A DNA stretch of 64,000 bases from the NCBI GenBank assembly GCA_000771265.1, contig JDUB01000001.1:186001-250000 (forward strand), given 5' to 3'. This document shows positions 17,532 through 26,225 of the stretch, one piece after another. The stretch comes from Bifidobacterium thermophilum DSM 20210 (GTDB taxonomy: Bacteria; Actinomycetota; Actinomycetes; Actinomycetales; Bifidobacteriaceae). Below the pieces are notes generated by a model that made no database searches, was not told the DNA's origin, and was given only the letters and a program-made list of their open reading frames with translations. Numbering within the stretch: the first letter of the stretch is position 1; each line of letters starts with the position of its first letter. A program made the translations under genes and the position numbers.

Positions 17532-17577
17532 CGGGGCAAACGAAAAGTAATACAGGTTGTATGATTCATCTGCCCCG
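17532..17577 (-). terminator. Probable terminator of dapD
   Basis: On the minus strand, CGGGGCA (from 17577) and TGCCCCG (to 17532) form a 7-bp stem with a long loop containing a small inner hairpin, followed by TTTTC. It begins 19 bp past the dapD stop. The stem is short, so confidence is moderate. Confidence 0.55.
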
Positions 17578-17595
17578 CATTTTTCGAGATATTCG

Positions 17596-18585
17596 TCAGT
17601 TCTTGTGCAGCTTCTCGTTGAGCGCGATGCCGACCTTGCGGTAGCGTGCCTCGATGCGGCCGCTGACCGAATTGCGGATGAACAGGATGTTGTTCTTGCC
17701 GCTCAAGTCCGAACCCTTGACAACGTCGAGCGGTTCGCCGGCCGCGACTTTCGCCTTGTCATAGACGGTCACCTTGGTGCCGGCGGTTACGTATAGGCCC
17801 GCTTCGACCACGCAGTTATCGCCCAGGGAGATGCCGATGCCGGCGTTGGCTCCGAGCAGCGAATGCTCGCCGATGGAATTGCGCAACTTGCCGCCGCCTG
17901 ACAGCGTTCCCATAATCGATGCGCCGCCGCCGATATCCGAGCCGTTGCCCACGACTACGCCCTGTGAAATGCGGCCTTCAACCATGGAAACGCCGAGCGT
18001 GCCAGCGTTGAAGTTTACGAAGCCCTCATGCATGACTGTCGTGCCCTCCGACAGGTAGGCGCCGAGCCGCACACGGTCGGCGTTGCCGATGCGCACGCCG
18101 GTCGGGACCACATAGTCGACCATACGTGGCATCTTGTCGACGAGCATGACTTCGACGTTGGCACTGGGGGCGCCGTTGACGGCGTTCGCTGCGGCCGCCT
18201 GTACATCCATCTTGCGCAGGGCGAAATCTTCGATTGCGAACGGGCCGTAGTTCGTCCAGACGACGTTCGTGAGCACGCCGAAGATGCCGTCAAGATTGAT
18301 GGTGTTCGGCTTTGCCAGGCGCAAGCTCAACAGGTGCAGACGCAGGTAGGCATCGGCTGCATCCGTGGGGGCTGCGTCCAAATTGCTGACCGTGAAAATC
18401 GGGATGCGTCGTACCCCGCGTGCGTCGGCTTGTTCGCGGACGAGAGCGTCGAACCCGGGTGCCGGGCGGTCGGCTGGCGATGGAGCGGTGCCGAGGGTAA
18501 GTTTCGGATACCACACGTCGAGCGTGGTGCCGGCGGCGTCGATGCTTGCCAGTCCCCATCCCCATGCGGTGCGTTGGTCTGCCAT
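17596..18585 (-). CDS. dapD: Tetrahydrodipicolinate N-succinyltransferase (actinobacterial type)
   Basis: A 329-residue enzyme of the succinylase branch of lysine/diaminopimelate synthesis. It transfers succinyl from succinyl-CoA to tetrahydrodipicolinate. The C-terminal half shows hexapeptide-repeat, left-handed beta-helix sequence ([69 protein letters not shown]). The N-terminal domain starting [19 protein letters not shown] fits the long actinobacterial DapD class. The ATG at 18585 has RBS AGGAG; the frame continues 150 codons further into array B, where it encodes only repeat-derived text. It is a single gene, divergent from array B and the nuclease-fold gene. Confidence 0.93.
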   Translation of the reverse strand: MADQRTAWGWGLASIDAAGTTLDVWYPKLTLGTAPSPADRPAPGFDALVREQADARGVRRIPIFTVSNLDAAPTDAADAYLRLHLLSLRLAKPNTINLDGIFGVLTNVVWTNYGPFAIEDFALRKMDVQAAAANAVNGAPSANVEVMLVDKMPRMVDYVVPTGVRIGNADRVRLGAYLSEGTTVMHEGFVNFNAGTLGVSMVEGRISQGVVVGNGSDIGGGASIMGTLSGGGKLRNSIGEHSLLGANAGIGISLGDNCVVEAGLYVTAGTKVTVYDKAKVAAGEPLDVVKGSDLSGKNNILFIRNSVSGRIEARYRKVGIALNEKLHKN

Positions 18586-18825
18586 GATATTCTCCTGCTT
18601 TCTGGTGCCTTGAGGTGCCAATGTCCTAGAGGTTTGCGATGTCCTGAAGGTGCGCTTTATGCATGGTGCGCTTACTGGCGAGTATATTACGGTTCGCCGG
18701 TTATCGACAGGCGGATTCCGGTGCGCGAGTTGCGTTGCGGTGATGGGGTGGGCTGGGTGGCATCTGGCCGGGTGGTGTTTGTCGTGGTGGTGTTTGGCGG
18801 TTGATGGTGCCGTCCTGATTGTTGG
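18586..18825. other. Upstream region of dapD
   Basis: GGTGCGCTT occurs twice in direct orientation near 18650-18672, and a TATATTAC word lies near 18680. No gene was seen. The rest is G/T-rich DNA leading into array B. Confidence 0.35.
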
Positions 18826-19356
18826 TTGTGAGTGGTGGCTCACAATCGGTAAGTGGAGTGGTTGCATCTGTAGTTGTTTGGGGCGCCCTGTTGTTGGTTG
18901 TGAGTGGCCGCTCACAATGTGGGTGTGTTGGGTCCCGTTCTGCTGCGGTTCTGCTCGTTCATGCTGTTGGTTGTGAGTGGCGGCACACAATCGGTTGCGT
19001 TCTTGTACGTCGAGTACACGGAGAGCAGTCATCAAGGTGTTTCGTTGTGAGTGGTGGTTCGCAATCGATGGTGTGGAATGCTGTCCGTTGGTTGGTTGTT
19101 GGTGTCCTTATCGTTGGTTGTGAGTGGGGACTCACAATATGGACGCAGCAGACCCGTTCTGCGGCTGTTCTGTGTGTCAATATCGTTGGTTGTGAGTGGG
19201 GACTCACAACCAACGATACTGGCCTGTCGGTCGGTGGTTGGTTATTGCCGCTCTTGTCGTTGGTTGTGAGTGGGCGCTCACAACCAGTTGTGTTCTTATG
19301 CGTCGGTGCAGGGACAGCCATCGTCAACCTGTTTTGTTGTGAGTCCCGGCTCACAA
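18826..19356 (+). repeat. Phased palindrome array B: 8 copies
   Basis: Copies start at 18826, 18898, 18971, 19045, 19118, 19190, 19264 and 19337, with spacings 72, 73, 74, 73, 72, 74 and 73. Copies 3 (CACACAA right arm) and 4 (GGTTCGCAA right end) are decayed; the rest keep both arms. Several spacers resemble array A spacers: those after copies 3 and 7 resemble the one after A copy 1, those after copies 2 and 5 resemble the one after A copy 4, and the one after copy 4 resembles the one after A copy 5. Copy 6 has a full six-base outward extension (CGTTGG/CCAACG). Confidence 0.95.
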
Positions 19357-19556
19357 CGGACGCATGCCGGAGACCGTCGGATCCCTGGCAGGTCACAAGC
19401 GAAAACTCGACGGATGCTGGGCACATACCTGAGACAGATATCAGACTCTTGCGAGGCGGATATCGGGAATAGATACCGATAGATGCCACACTGCCCGCTG
19501 CCGCCGACCGCCGCCCGCCTGCGACAATCAGGGAACGACCTTACTGTGGATAACTT

Positions 19557-19578
19557 CATCTTCTGACCACATTGTCCG
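19557..19578 (+). repeat. 22-bp element shared with 9128-9149 (copy 2)
   Basis: This copy reads CATCTT-C-TGACCACATT-G-TCCG, 20 of 22 identical to the element at 9128-9149. It follows directly on a DnaA-box-like TGTGGATAA (19545-19553) and sits 43 bp before the nuclease-fold gene, a promoter-like position. Confidence 0.5.
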
Positions 19579-19621
19579 TTCCAGCTTCCGACGGAAAGCG
19601 CGACAAGCTAGCGTCGACCGC

Positions 19622-20638
19622 ATGAACATGAACACCGTTGAACATCGAAGATCGGGGCTGATGACGCAGGCAAATGGCCGTCGCACCGAAACGACTCAGG
19701 TCCGTCTGTTACGTATCCAAGCTGAGACGCTGATCCGTTGTCGTGAACTTCAGGCGCGCGCCGCTTCCCCGCTGATTTTTGCGCTGAGCACCGCATTGAA
19801 ATTGCTGTGCATCGATGTGCCGAATGAATTGAATCATGACGAGTTGGTCGTGGTCGCGGATTCGCAGAAAACTCGCAGACGGATCGCGGGCGTCCGCTGC
19901 GTGTATTGGAGCTATCCCACGCGGCTGGTGCATCTTGAGGGTATTACGTGCGTCGCGCCGGATACGACGTGGCTGATGTACGCACGTCGTTCGAGGCTGG
20001 AATCGTTGGTGTTGCTGGGCGATGCGTTCATGCGCAGGGATAGCGATCAACGGTGGATGACGTTGCGTGATTTTCGCGATTCGTGCCATGCGACGCATGA
20101 GCAGATTCGAAAAGCCAAGCGAAGAATGCCGGCGGGCACTGTGAATTCTCGCAGAGCCATGGTGCTGATGAGGGAGAACACTGATTCTGTCCGAGAAAGT
20201 GAATTGCGGTTGATGCTGCTGTCCTATGGCTTGCCGATGCCGCAAGTCAATCCGCACGTCGATATCAGGAATGACACCGGGCAGGCGAACGTGGGCGGAC
20301 GTCGGCGATTCTTCCTCGACCTTGCATATTCTGAGTGCAAAGTCGCTGTGGAATACGACGGTAAACAGCATGCGAGCAATTGGGAGGAGGATGTTCGCCG
20401 TCGTACGTTGCTCGAGGATGCTGGCTGGATGTGCGTGAATGTCACCTGGAATGATATGCGCAGTGATGTTGAACGACGCGCGCTCGCTGTAAGTGTGGCC
20501 TCGCGCCTGGAACGCCGGTCGGGGAGGAAACATGCCGTGACAGGGCCGATTCCATTGCGACGATTGGCTTCTCGCTTGCTGCGGATAGATAAAGAGGCTG
20601 ATGATTCTATGACCGAGAAGGCTGATGCGCACGGTTGA
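19622..20638 (+). CDS. DUF559-type (Vsr/PD-(D/E)XK-like) nuclease-fold protein
   Basis: A 338-residue protein. Residues about 190-300 (SELRLMLLSYGLPMPQVNPHV...RRFFLDLAYSECKVAVEYDGKQHASNWEEDVRRRTLLEDAGWMCVNVTWND) match the DUF559 family, related to Vsr and PD-(D/E)XK nucleases; the FLDLAY...VAVEYDGKQH segment carries the expected acidic residues. The N-terminal part contains a segment resembling actinobacterial AbiEi-like proteins (VVADSQKTRRRIAGVRCVYWS...VAPDTTWLMYARRS), but no clear helix-turn-helix. Such proteins are common singletons in actinobacteria, and their role (DNA repair, defence or none) is unsettled. The start codon lacks a strong RBS. Confidence 0.75.
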   Translation: MNMNTVEHRRSGLMTQANGRRTETTQVRLLRIQAETLIRCRELQARAASPLIFALSTALKLLCIDVPNELNHDELVVVADSQKTRRRIAGVRCVYWSYPTRLVHLEGITCVAPDTTWLMYARRSRLESLVLLGDAFMRRDSDQRWMTLRDFRDSCHATHEQIRKAKRRMPAGTVNSRRAMVLMRENTDSVRESELRLMLLSYGLPMPQVNPHVDIRNDTGQANVGGRRRFFLDLAYSECKVAVEYDGKQHASNWEEDVRRRTLLEDAGWMCVNVTWNDMRSDVERRALAVSVASRLERRSGRKHAVTGPIPLRRLASRLLRIDKEADDSMTEKADAHG

Positions 20639-21134
20639 TGGGTTGATGGTGTGTTAATTGCGTAGTGCGGACAATTCGGTTGTTGTTAGACGATGGCAGT
20701 GCCGATGCCCGATCGCTGGGAGAAAACTGACGGTTTACTGACGGTTGCAGGCGGTTGCCGGCGACATTGACTTCGATTCCGCACCCGGTGTCGCACGCAA
20801 GACGCGCGTTGGATTCATGGGCCGGTGACGGGAAGATCACTGATGTCATGGCGATATTTGACACGCATGATGATTGCGCAATGTGTGCCAAATTTGTGGC
20901 TGGATTGACGTCGGTCCGGTAGGAAGTCGTGCAATAGGGCGCGGCTTCGCAATAATCACGTGGACGTTCTTGCTGCGTTGCGGTCGAAAAGTCAATGATA
21001 TCCCTTTGCTTCTCGGTTGCACCGTAGGTGTCGTCGTTGCGTGTAACGTTTTGGAATCCGATTGTGCCCGGACGGAATCATGTCCTCCGGGGCGGTGTGT
21101 AGTTACCGAGGTTGTCGCGATTTTCCCGGCGTGG
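20639..21134. other. Intergenic DNA without a recognised gene
   Basis: TTTGACACGCAT (20857-20868) and ATGTGTGCCAAA (20881-20892) form an imperfect inverted repeat with a 12-nt loop, 220 bp past the nuclease-fold gene. Open frames on both strands here lack an RBS and look non-coding. Confidence 0.4.
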
Positions 21135-21434
21135 CTACGAGTGTGACACAAACCGTGACTGTGTCAGAGATCCGTTCCTGGGACTCTTGCGATTCGACGT
21201 CGCTGTAGTTTCGTAGGCATCCGTGTTGCGCCGGTTTCCGCCGACCTCGCCGCGCGTCATGTACGCTGCACCGCTCGCCTCGTCGGCCTCCGCGCCCATC
21301 AACGCGTCCGGCATCAGCTCCAGCATCCGTGAGGGCCGGTAACGCATCTCCTCCTGCCCGCGCGCGACCTGCAACAGCAAGTCCCGCGCCTGTTCATCGT
21401 CCAATGATGCTACCGTATGCCTTACGGTCATCAT
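21135..21434 (-). CDS. Hypothetical 99-residue protein
   Basis: The product (MMTVRHTVASLDDEQARDLLLQVARGQEEMRYRPSRMLELMPDALMGAEADEASGAAYMTRGEVGGNRR...) has a plausible start (RBS GGGAAGGACC just before the double ATG) and a helical, acidic first half with normal amino-acid use. The last 30 residues become Ser/Thr/Asn-rich and look out of frame or degenerate. It could be a small real protein, an antitoxin-like or regulatory fragment, or the remnant of a longer gene. I do not recognise a family. Confidence 0.4.
   Translation of the reverse strand: MMTVRHTVASLDDEQARDLLLQVARGQEEMRYRPSRMLELMPDALMGAEADEASGAAYMTRGEVGGNRRNTDAYETTATSNRKSPRNGSLTQSRFVSHS
21144..21166. promoter_or_regulatory. Inverted repeat TGACACA-N9-TGTGTCA
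   Basis: Perfect 7-bp arms (21144-21150 and 21160-21166) flank a 9-nt loop. It lies at the 3' end of the 99-residue ORF on the minus strand. It could be an operator or a weak terminator; nothing decides between them. Confidence 0.3.
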
Positions 21435-21652
21435 CTGGTCCTTCCCGCCATCAATTTCACTTATCCATCAATGGCGATACTAGGCGGTGATCCTTTTCAA
21501 AGCCCGCAAGAAACAGGGCTTCATACACCAATTTCTGGGACATAACTGACCGGTGGTTTGGCATGACCAGCGGTTTCGTTCGACTGACTATGTGGCTTGA
21601 CTGGTTGTGTGGCTTGACTGGTTTGACCGGCTTCTTGACTCTGCTCCCTTGA

Positions 21653-22365
21653 TTGTGAGTGGTGGCTCTCAATCATGCGGCAACAAGTCCGAATACGTCG
21701 TCACCCGTCCGTGCATCCCACTTGATTGTGAACGTCCACTCACAATCACCCACAATGATCTTGGGTGATGAAGGCATCGCTGTTTGCTCTGACGATGATT
21801 GTGAGCACTGACTCACCTTGCGCACACGAATGAGCAATTGCCGGCGACTGATATGGTCTCTCCCCGTCTGATTGTGAGTTGTCACTCACAACTGTTCGTT
21901 TGTATGTCCCAACTGGTAGCTGAAGCCGACCGATGACTGGTAACTGGTGATTGGCGATAGGTGGCTAGTCGCTGCTAACTGCTGGCTGCTGACGACTGAC
22001 GGTGACTGGTGAGAGCTGGCATCGTTGACATAGCTTGGCGGGTTGCGAGCGCTGGCTCACAATTAGGCGCAGGGGCCGTGGTGATTGGCGACCGTAGGGG
22101 GCCTGGAGCTTCGGTTGTGTTTGTCGACTCACAATCAGATAGGGGAAGATCGCGCTCGCCGCATGATAGCGGGGGAGGTTGCGCTTGACGCCCAGATATT
22201 GGTGAGTGCTGACTCACAATCAGATCGGAGAAAGGCCAGCTCGTGGCCCAATGGGAGCGGGATCACAGAAAAATGTGAGTACTGACTCACAATCAGGGCA
22301 GGGGAGACGCGTGTGTCGCGCGTGGTACGTGATTTCGGAGTTGGGCTGTGAGTGCCGGCTCACAA
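21653..22365 (+). repeat. Phased palindrome array C: 9 partly decayed copies upstream of prfB
   Basis: Copies start at 21653, 21726, 21799, 21872, 22043, 22115, 22200, 22273 and 22346. Spacings are 73, 73, 73, 171, 72, 85, 73 and 73. Most copies carry arm substitutions (for example GTGAACGTCC at copy 2 and CTCACCT at copy 3), so this is the most decayed array. The 171-bp gap (21892-22042) holds low-complexity ACTGGT/CTGCT text where one unit may have been lost. The last copy ends 70 bp before the prfB GTG. The array begins inside a short minus-strand frame that I do not consider a gene. Confidence 0.9.
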
Positions 22366-22435
22366 TCAGCGAAGGGTGTGAACGTTCGGACGGGTCGGCG
22401 GACGATTTCCGCCTGTGCCTGTAAGGTGGATAAAC

Positions 22436-23569
22436 GTGGCAGACTATGACTTTACGCAAGATTTGAACGAGACCAAGGCGAAATTTGACATGATCGCCAA
22501 GGCCATCGATATGGACGCCCTTGCCTCGTCAATCAAGGATCTCGAGGTAGAGGCGAGCGCGCCCGGCCTGTGGGACGACCAAGAACACGCTCAGCAAGTT
22601 ACCAGCAAGCTCTCGGCAGCGCAATCCCAACTGAAGCGTCTCAAGGACGCCCAACGGCGCATTGACGACGTCGAGACCCTGTACGAGCTCGGTTCGGAGG
22701 AAGACGACAAGGATTCCATGGACGAGGCCGTCAACAATCTCAAACAGCTCGATCAGGACCTCGTCGACATGGAGGTCCAGACCCTCATGGACGGCGAGTA
22801 CGACGCACGTTCCGCCGTGGTCACCATTCGTTCCGGCGCCGGCGGCGTCGATGCCGCCGATTTCGCCCAGATGCTGCTGCGTATGTACCTGCGCTGGGCG
22901 GAACGGCATAATTTCAAGACGAAGATGATGGACACGTCCTACGCCGAGGAAGCCGGCATCAAATCCGCCACATTCCAAGTCGATGCACCGTACGCGTACG
23001 GCCGGCTATCGGTCGAGGGCGGCACACATCGTCTGGTGCGCATTTCGCCGTTCGATAACCAGGGCCGTCGTCAGACATCCTTCGCCGCGGTCGAGGTGAT
23101 TCCGCTCGTGGAATCCACCGATCACATCGATATTCCGGACTCCGATATCCGTGTCGACACCTTCCAAGCGTCGGGTCCTGGCGGTCAGGGCGTGAACACC
23201 ACGTATTCCGCGGTGCGCATCACCCACTTGCCCACGGGCCTCGTGGTTTCCATGCAGGATGAACGCAGCCAGATTCAGAATCGTGCGGCCGCCATGGCGG
23301 TGCTCCAGTCCCGCCTGCTGGTGCTGCGTCACGAAGAGGAAGCCAAGAAGAAGAAAGAACTCGCCGGCGATATCAAGGCCAGCTGGGGAGATCAGATGCG
23401 TTCCTACGTGCTGCATCCGTACCAGATGGTCAAGGATTTGCGTACCGGTTATGAGACTTCGCAGACTCAGGCTGTGTTCGATGGCGATATCGATGGTTTC
23501 ATCGAGGCTGGCATCCGTTGGCGTCACGACCAGCGCAAGCAGGCCGCCGAGGAAGCTGCCCAAGCCTAA
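22436..23569 (+). CDS. prfB: Peptide chain release factor 2
   Basis: A 377-residue RF2 that releases peptides at UGA and UAA stops. The GGQ loop ([19 protein letters not shown] at about 249-251) enters the peptidyl-transferase centre, and SPF (about 204-206, [12 protein letters not shown]) is the RF2 codon-recognition tripeptide. The start is GTG at 22436 with RBS AAGGTGGA (22423-22430), giving the N-terminus [14 protein letters not shown]. Upstream in-frame codons overlap the RBS and are rejected. No in-frame TGA or programmed frameshift site is present. Palindrome array C ends 70 bp upstream. It is followed by ftsE after 144 bp. Confidence 0.96.
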   Translation: MADYDFTQDLNETKAKFDMIAKAIDMDALASSIKDLEVEASAPGLWDDQEHAQQVTSKLSAAQSQLKRLKDAQRRIDDVETLYELGSEEDDKDSMDEAVNNLKQLDQDLVDMEVQTLMDGEYDARSAVVTIRSGAGGVDAADFAQMLLRMYLRWAERHNFKTKMMDTSYAEEAGIKSATFQVDAPYAYGRLSVEGGTHRLVRISPFDNQGRRQTSFAAVEVIPLVESTDHIDIPDSDIRVDTFQASGPGGQGVNTTYSAVRITHLPTGLVVSMQDERSQIQNRAAAMAVLQSRLLVLRHEEEAKKKKELAGDIKASWGDQMRSYVLHPYQMVKDLRTGYETSQTQAVFDGDIDGFIEAGIRWRHDQRKQAAEEAAQA

Positions 23570-23713
23570 GGCGACGCAGGCCTTGGAACATCGAAAGCCT
23601 TGAAACAACAACTGAACCACATCTGACAACACTTGACAACGTGCTGCCTCGTATCCGCCTTGGGGCAAGGATTCGGGGCACACGTCCGGTAATCGACACG
23701 GAAGACGGGAATC

Positions 23714-25069
23714 ATGTCGCTGATAACGCTTGATGATGTTACAAAGATTTATCCGAAAGGCACACGGCCGGCACTGGATGACATCACGCTGCATATCGAC
23801 CGTGGCGATTTCGTGTTTCTTGTGGGCGCGTCAGGTTCCGGCAAAACGACGTTGCTGAGCCTGCTGTTGCGTGAGGAGGAGGCGACCGACGGGGAGATTC
23901 GCGTCGCGGGCAATGACCTGCGTCGTTTGACGAATCGGCAGGTCCCGCAGTACCGCCGTTCCATCGGCTTTGTGTTCCAGGATTACAAGCTGTTGAACAA
24001 CAAGACGGTCTGGCAGAATGTCGCGTTCGCGCTTGAGGTGATTGGCACGAGCCGCTCAACCATCAGGACGTTGGTGCCCAAGGTGCTTCAGACGGTCGGG
24101 CTTTCCGGCAAGGAGAAGAACTATCCGCATGAGCTGTCCGGCGGCGAGCAGCAGCGCGTGGCTATCGCGCGTGCGTATGTGAACCATCCGCAGATCCTGC
24201 TTGCCGACGAGCCTACTGGCAACTTGGATCCGACGACATCGCTCGGCATCATGGAAGTCCTTGATGCAATCAACCGCACCGGCACGACCATCGTGATGGC
24301 CACGCATAACGAGGAAATCGTCAACTCGATGCGCAAACGCGTCGTCGAGTTGCATAACGGCAAGATTGTGCGCGACGAGCAGCATGGTTCATATGATTCA
24401 GCCTTGTATTTCCCTGATCGTGATGTCGAATCGAAAGCTTCAAACGCGAACGCGGTGCGGACGTCTGAGGGCCAGGACGAAGTGTCCGGGCGGCAGGCCG
24501 GAACTTCCGATGCTATGGCGGTCGAAGCTAGTGCTGACGATCCTGATGCGAAGTTCCGTCCTCAGCGTTCCGCGTCACCGCAGGCTTCGGCGACGCTTGG
24601 TGTCGCCCAATCACTGATGGCTTCGGAGAACGGCGATGAGGGTATCGCCCGACTCGCCCATTCGGTTCATTCCGGGCGCACAGGCCGATATGGCGAGGTC
24701 TTCCAGTCCGTGGAAACCACGATGACCTGGGGCAAGGGTCTGAGTGCAGAGGATATCGCCGCGAAGCGCGAGCATGAGGAAGCGTATGCCAAGCGGCACG
24801 GCACCAATGTTGAGACACCCGGGCCACACAGTCACGAAGACCAGCCCTCGGATGAGCAGGCTGTACAACCGCAACAGGGGGGTGCAGACAACAGCCGGGT
24901 GGCGCCTCCCGCCCCGCCATCGCCTCCTGCCCCGCCGATGCCGCCCGCCGTTGATGGCGAAGCAGCTACACAACGGGTAGATGGGACGCAAGCCACGAGC
25001 GAAACGCAAGACACCAGCGACGCACAAAACACGAATGATGCGGATGGGAAGGAAAGTCAGCAGTCATGA
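23714..25069 (+). CDS. ftsE: Cell-division ATP-binding protein FtsE with long C-terminal extension
   Basis: A 451-residue protein. Residues 1-225 are a standard FtsE ABC ATPase: Walker [10 protein letters not shown] (38-46), Q-loop VFQDYKLL, signature [14 protein letters not shown], Walker [13 protein letters not shown], and switch His in MATHNEEIV. FtsE is normally about 220-230 residues, so the remaining 225 residues are an extra tail, rich in Ala, Ser, Gln and Asp and ending in a Pro-rich run ([15 protein letters not shown]) and an acidic Thr/Asn stretch. FtsE and FtsX form a membrane complex that couples division to peptidoglycan hydrolysis. The stop overlaps the ftsX start (ATGA). Confidence 0.95.
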   Translation: MSLITLDDVTKIYPKGTRPALDDITLHIDRGDFVFLVGASGSGKTTLLSLLLREEEATDGEIRVAGNDLRRLTNRQVPQYRRSIGFVFQDYKLLNNKTVWQNVAFALEVIGTSRSTIRTLVPKVLQTVGLSGKEKNYPHELSGGEQQRVAIARAYVNHPQILLADEPTGNLDPTTSLGIMEVLDAINRTGTTIVMATHNEEIVNSMRKRVVELHNGKIVRDEQHGSYDSALYFPDRDVESKASNANAVRTSEGQDEVSGRQAGTSDAMAVEASADDPDAKFRPQRSASPQASATLGVAQSLMASENGDEGIARLAHSVHSGRTGRYGEVFQSVETTMTWGKGLSAEDIAAKREHEEAYAKRHGTNVETPGPHSHEDQPSDEQAVQPQQGGADNSRVAPPAPPSPPAPPMPPAVDGEAATQRVDGTQATSETQDTSDAQNTNDADGKESQQS

Positions 25070-25989
25070 GATTACGATTCATTCTTTCCGAGACATGGAC
25101 GAGTCTGCGTCGCAACGTACCGATGATCCTGTCGGTCATGCTGGTCACGTTCATCTCCTTCCTGTTCATCGGCGCCTCTGTGCTGATGCAGGCGCAGATT
25201 ACCAAGGCGAAAGGCGACTGGTACGACAAAGTCGAGGTCGTGGTCTGGCTGTGTCCTGACGGCACGAGCCAATCAGCGAACTGCTCGTCCGGCAAGGCTC
25301 CTACGGACAGCGAGATCGTGGATATCGAGGAGAAGATTCAGGATGAGCTTGGATCCGTGGTTTCCAAAGTCACGTATGTCAGCCGTGAAGAGTTCTATAA
25401 GAACACCTTCCTCAAGCAGTATCCGAACGGCGTATATCAGGGCAGGACGCTGACTGCGGCGGATATGCAGGCATCGTTGAGGCTCAAGCTTACCGATCCG
25501 ACCAAATACCAGCAGGTTTCAGAAGTGCTGTCGGGCGTGAGTGGGGTTGAGGAAGTCCAGGATCAGCGGCAGATCTTCGATCCGGTGTTCAATGTGCTGA
25601 ACAAGGCGACGGTGGTGACGGTGGTCCTCGCAGGTGTCATGATTGTGGTCGCCGTGCTGCTCACTGGCACGACCATACGTATGAGCGCCGCATCGAGGAA
25701 GAACGAGACCGAGATTATGCGGCTGGTCGGTGCGTCGAACTGGACGATTCGTCTGCCGTTCATCCTTGAAGGCATGACAGCATCCATGATCGGCTCACTG
25801 CTGGCGGTCGGCGCATTGAGCGGAATTGTACAGATTTTCATCACCGATGGAATCGCGCAAACGGTTCAGTGGATGCCGTTCATCACGCAGAAAACCGTAT
25901 GGCTTGCGGCGCCGGCGCTCGTCATCGGCGCGATGGTGTTGTCCGCGCTTTCGTCCGCTGTGTCGTTGCGACGCTACCTCAAAGTGTAA
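25066..25989 (+). CDS. ftsX: Cell-division membrane protein FtsX
   Basis: A 307-residue protein with FtsX topology: a short cytoplasmic N-terminus, first membrane helix ([25 protein letters not shown]), a large extracellular domain (about 50-175) and three more C-terminal helices. It contains [27 protein letters not shown], the conserved cytoplasmic segment that contacts FtsE. It overlaps ftsE by 4 bp (ATGA), so the two are translationally coupled. The CHAP hydrolase directly downstream is its probable effector: the extracellular loop of FtsX activates PcsB/CwlO-type hydrolases in other Gram-positives. Confidence 0.96.
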   Translation: MRLRFILSETWTSLRRNVPMILSVMLVTFISFLFIGASVLMQAQITKAKGDWYDKVEVVVWLCPDGTSQSANCSSGKAPTDSEIVDIEEKIQDELGSVVSKVTYVSREEFYKNTFLKQYPNGVYQGRTLTAADMQASLRLKLTDPTKYQQVSEVLSGVSGVEEVQDQRQIFDPVFNVLNKATVVTVVLAGVMIVVAVLLTGTTIRMSAASRKNETEIMRLVGASNWTIRLPFILEGMTASMIGSLLAVGALSGIVQIFITDGIAQTVQWMPFITQKTVWLAAPALVIGAMVLSALSSAVSLRRYLKV

Positions 25990-26225
25990 GGAAAGTGCAC
26001 GGTGCCTATGGGATGTGCAGGCATGTCCGGATGCCGAGAGAACTCGTCTCGGTCGGCGGTCAGCGCCATTCTTGCCGCCGCAGCGTCGTTCAAGCTCGTC
26101 TTGAATTTTGGTATTGAGATGCTCCAGGTATACACGTCGATGGCAGATACGCGACGGGGGTATTCCCATTGACCATTGAGCATCGTTATGTACAATGTGC
26201 GATACACCACAAGAAAGGCTGTGAT

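Noticed and set aside
21457-21672. 71-codon minus-strand frame ending MDK
   Set aside because: Its first third is array C sequence and there is no ribosome site; the remainder could be a gene relic but nothing supports translation.
22415-22440. Programmed frameshift in prfB
   Set aside because: The frame is continuous from the GTG at 22436 to the stop, with no in-frame TGA or CTTTGA-type slippery site.
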